5,133 nucleotides of DNA from Minisyncoccota bacterium (GTDB lineage: Bacteria; Verrucomicrobiota; Lentisphaeria; Oligosphaerales; MVZH01): positions 1 through 5,133 of the forward strand of contig JAIPIM010000294.1 in NCBI GenBank assembly GCA_021734725.1, in the 5' to 3' direction. A model generated the notes under the pieces. It worked only from the letters and a program-made list of their open reading frames with translations, did not search any database and was not told the DNA's origin. Each line of letters opens with the position of its first letter. The first letter of the stretch is position 1. Shown in pieces: positions 4,946 through 5,133 of the stretch. Made by a program: the position numbers and the translations under genes.

Positions 4946-5133
4946 TGAGTAGTGCAATCTCGTCACACCTGTCGCGCTTCGGGCATTTGGCGCAATCGTG
5001 CCACACCTTTTCGGGAAAGAGATCTTTCGATACCCGCTGAAACCCTTGATGTTCGAATAATCTCGGGTGGTAGGTAAGCGCAAAGATTCGTTGTGCACCG
5101 TCGCATTCAGCTGCTTTAACGGCTGCCGAAACC
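4932..5133 (-). CDS. GNAT-family N-acetyltransferase, ArgA-like, C-terminal part, truncated at right edge
   Basis: Read on the minus strand, a frame enters at the right edge and runs 66 codons to TAG (4932-4934); the start is outside the window. It contains GAQRIFALTYHPRLFEHQGFQRV, typical of the last strands and helix of a GNAT acetyltransferase, followed by LFPEKVWHDCAKCPKRDRCDEIALLKK. From memory, this matches short ArgA-like N-acetyltransferases that end in KxWxDCxxCPKxxxCDE, a group proposed to make N-acetylglutamate from glutamate and acetyl-CoA for arginine biosynthesis. The Cys residues (47, 50 and 56 of the visible part) are a family hallmark and could bind metal; their role is not known to me. 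Acetyl-CoA-binding residues lie further upstream, outside the window. The family call is good. The glutamate specificity is inference. Confidence 0.8.
   Translation of the reverse strand, partial: VSAAVKAAECDGAQRIFALTYHPRLFEHQGFQRVSKDLFPEKVWHDCAKCPKRDRCDEIALLKKMN

Overview
The window is an ordinary-looking bacterial chromosomal segment of moderate, roughly mid-50s GC content. It has six recognisable genes, one possible short gene or gene remnant, and structured intergenic regions. Two genes run off the edges. The mix suggests the PVC superphylum, perhaps Kiritimatiellota or Verrucomicrobia: a PocR-AraC regulator, a small lipoprotein with a KHFVVGKTWSW signature, a receiver protein with an N-terminal excisionase-like HTH, and an ArgA-like short acetyltransferase with a Cys-rich tail. 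This placement is inference from memory of similar proteins; no marker gene fixes it.

Left part (1-1281, + strand): the 3' end of ychF (ribosome-associated P-loop ATPase, TGS domain), followed after 6 nt by a ten-helix EamA/DMT-type transporter, probably co-transcribed. It converges on a minus-strand lipoprotein gene (1446-1853). The 164-nt gap between them holds several GC-rich hairpins but no U-tract.

Centre (1854-3332): the lipoprotein gene and a PocR-sensor AraC-family regulator (2022-3332, + strand) are divergent. Their 168-nt, AT-rich shared region has a good sigma70-type promoter for the regulator, a weaker back-to-back candidate for the lipoprotein, and two palindromes that could be operators. 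The simplest reading is that the regulator controls the lipoprotein, itself, or both.

Right part (3333-5133): a tsaC/sua5-type threonylcarbamoyl-AMP synthase gene (3460-4065) is preceded by an 81-nt inverted-repeat element (14 paired positions with one bulge). It is followed by a 31-codon GTG-start frame with a good ribosome binding site that faintly resembles the N-terminus of YheT-type hydrolases. On the minus strand, an HTH-receiver response regulator (4236-4799) has its own promoter candidates. Beyond it is the 3' end of a GNAT acetyltransferase gene (4932 to the right edge), whose stop codon lies in an A/T-rich bidirectional terminator-like hairpin.

The ychF and tsaC genes are translation/tRNA housekeeping, the acetyltransferase may be arginine biosynthesis, and the rest is regulation and envelope. 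I see no mobile element, CRISPR array, tRNA or rRNA. The least explained items are the 3351-3431 element, the divergent palindromes and the possible hydrolase remnant.
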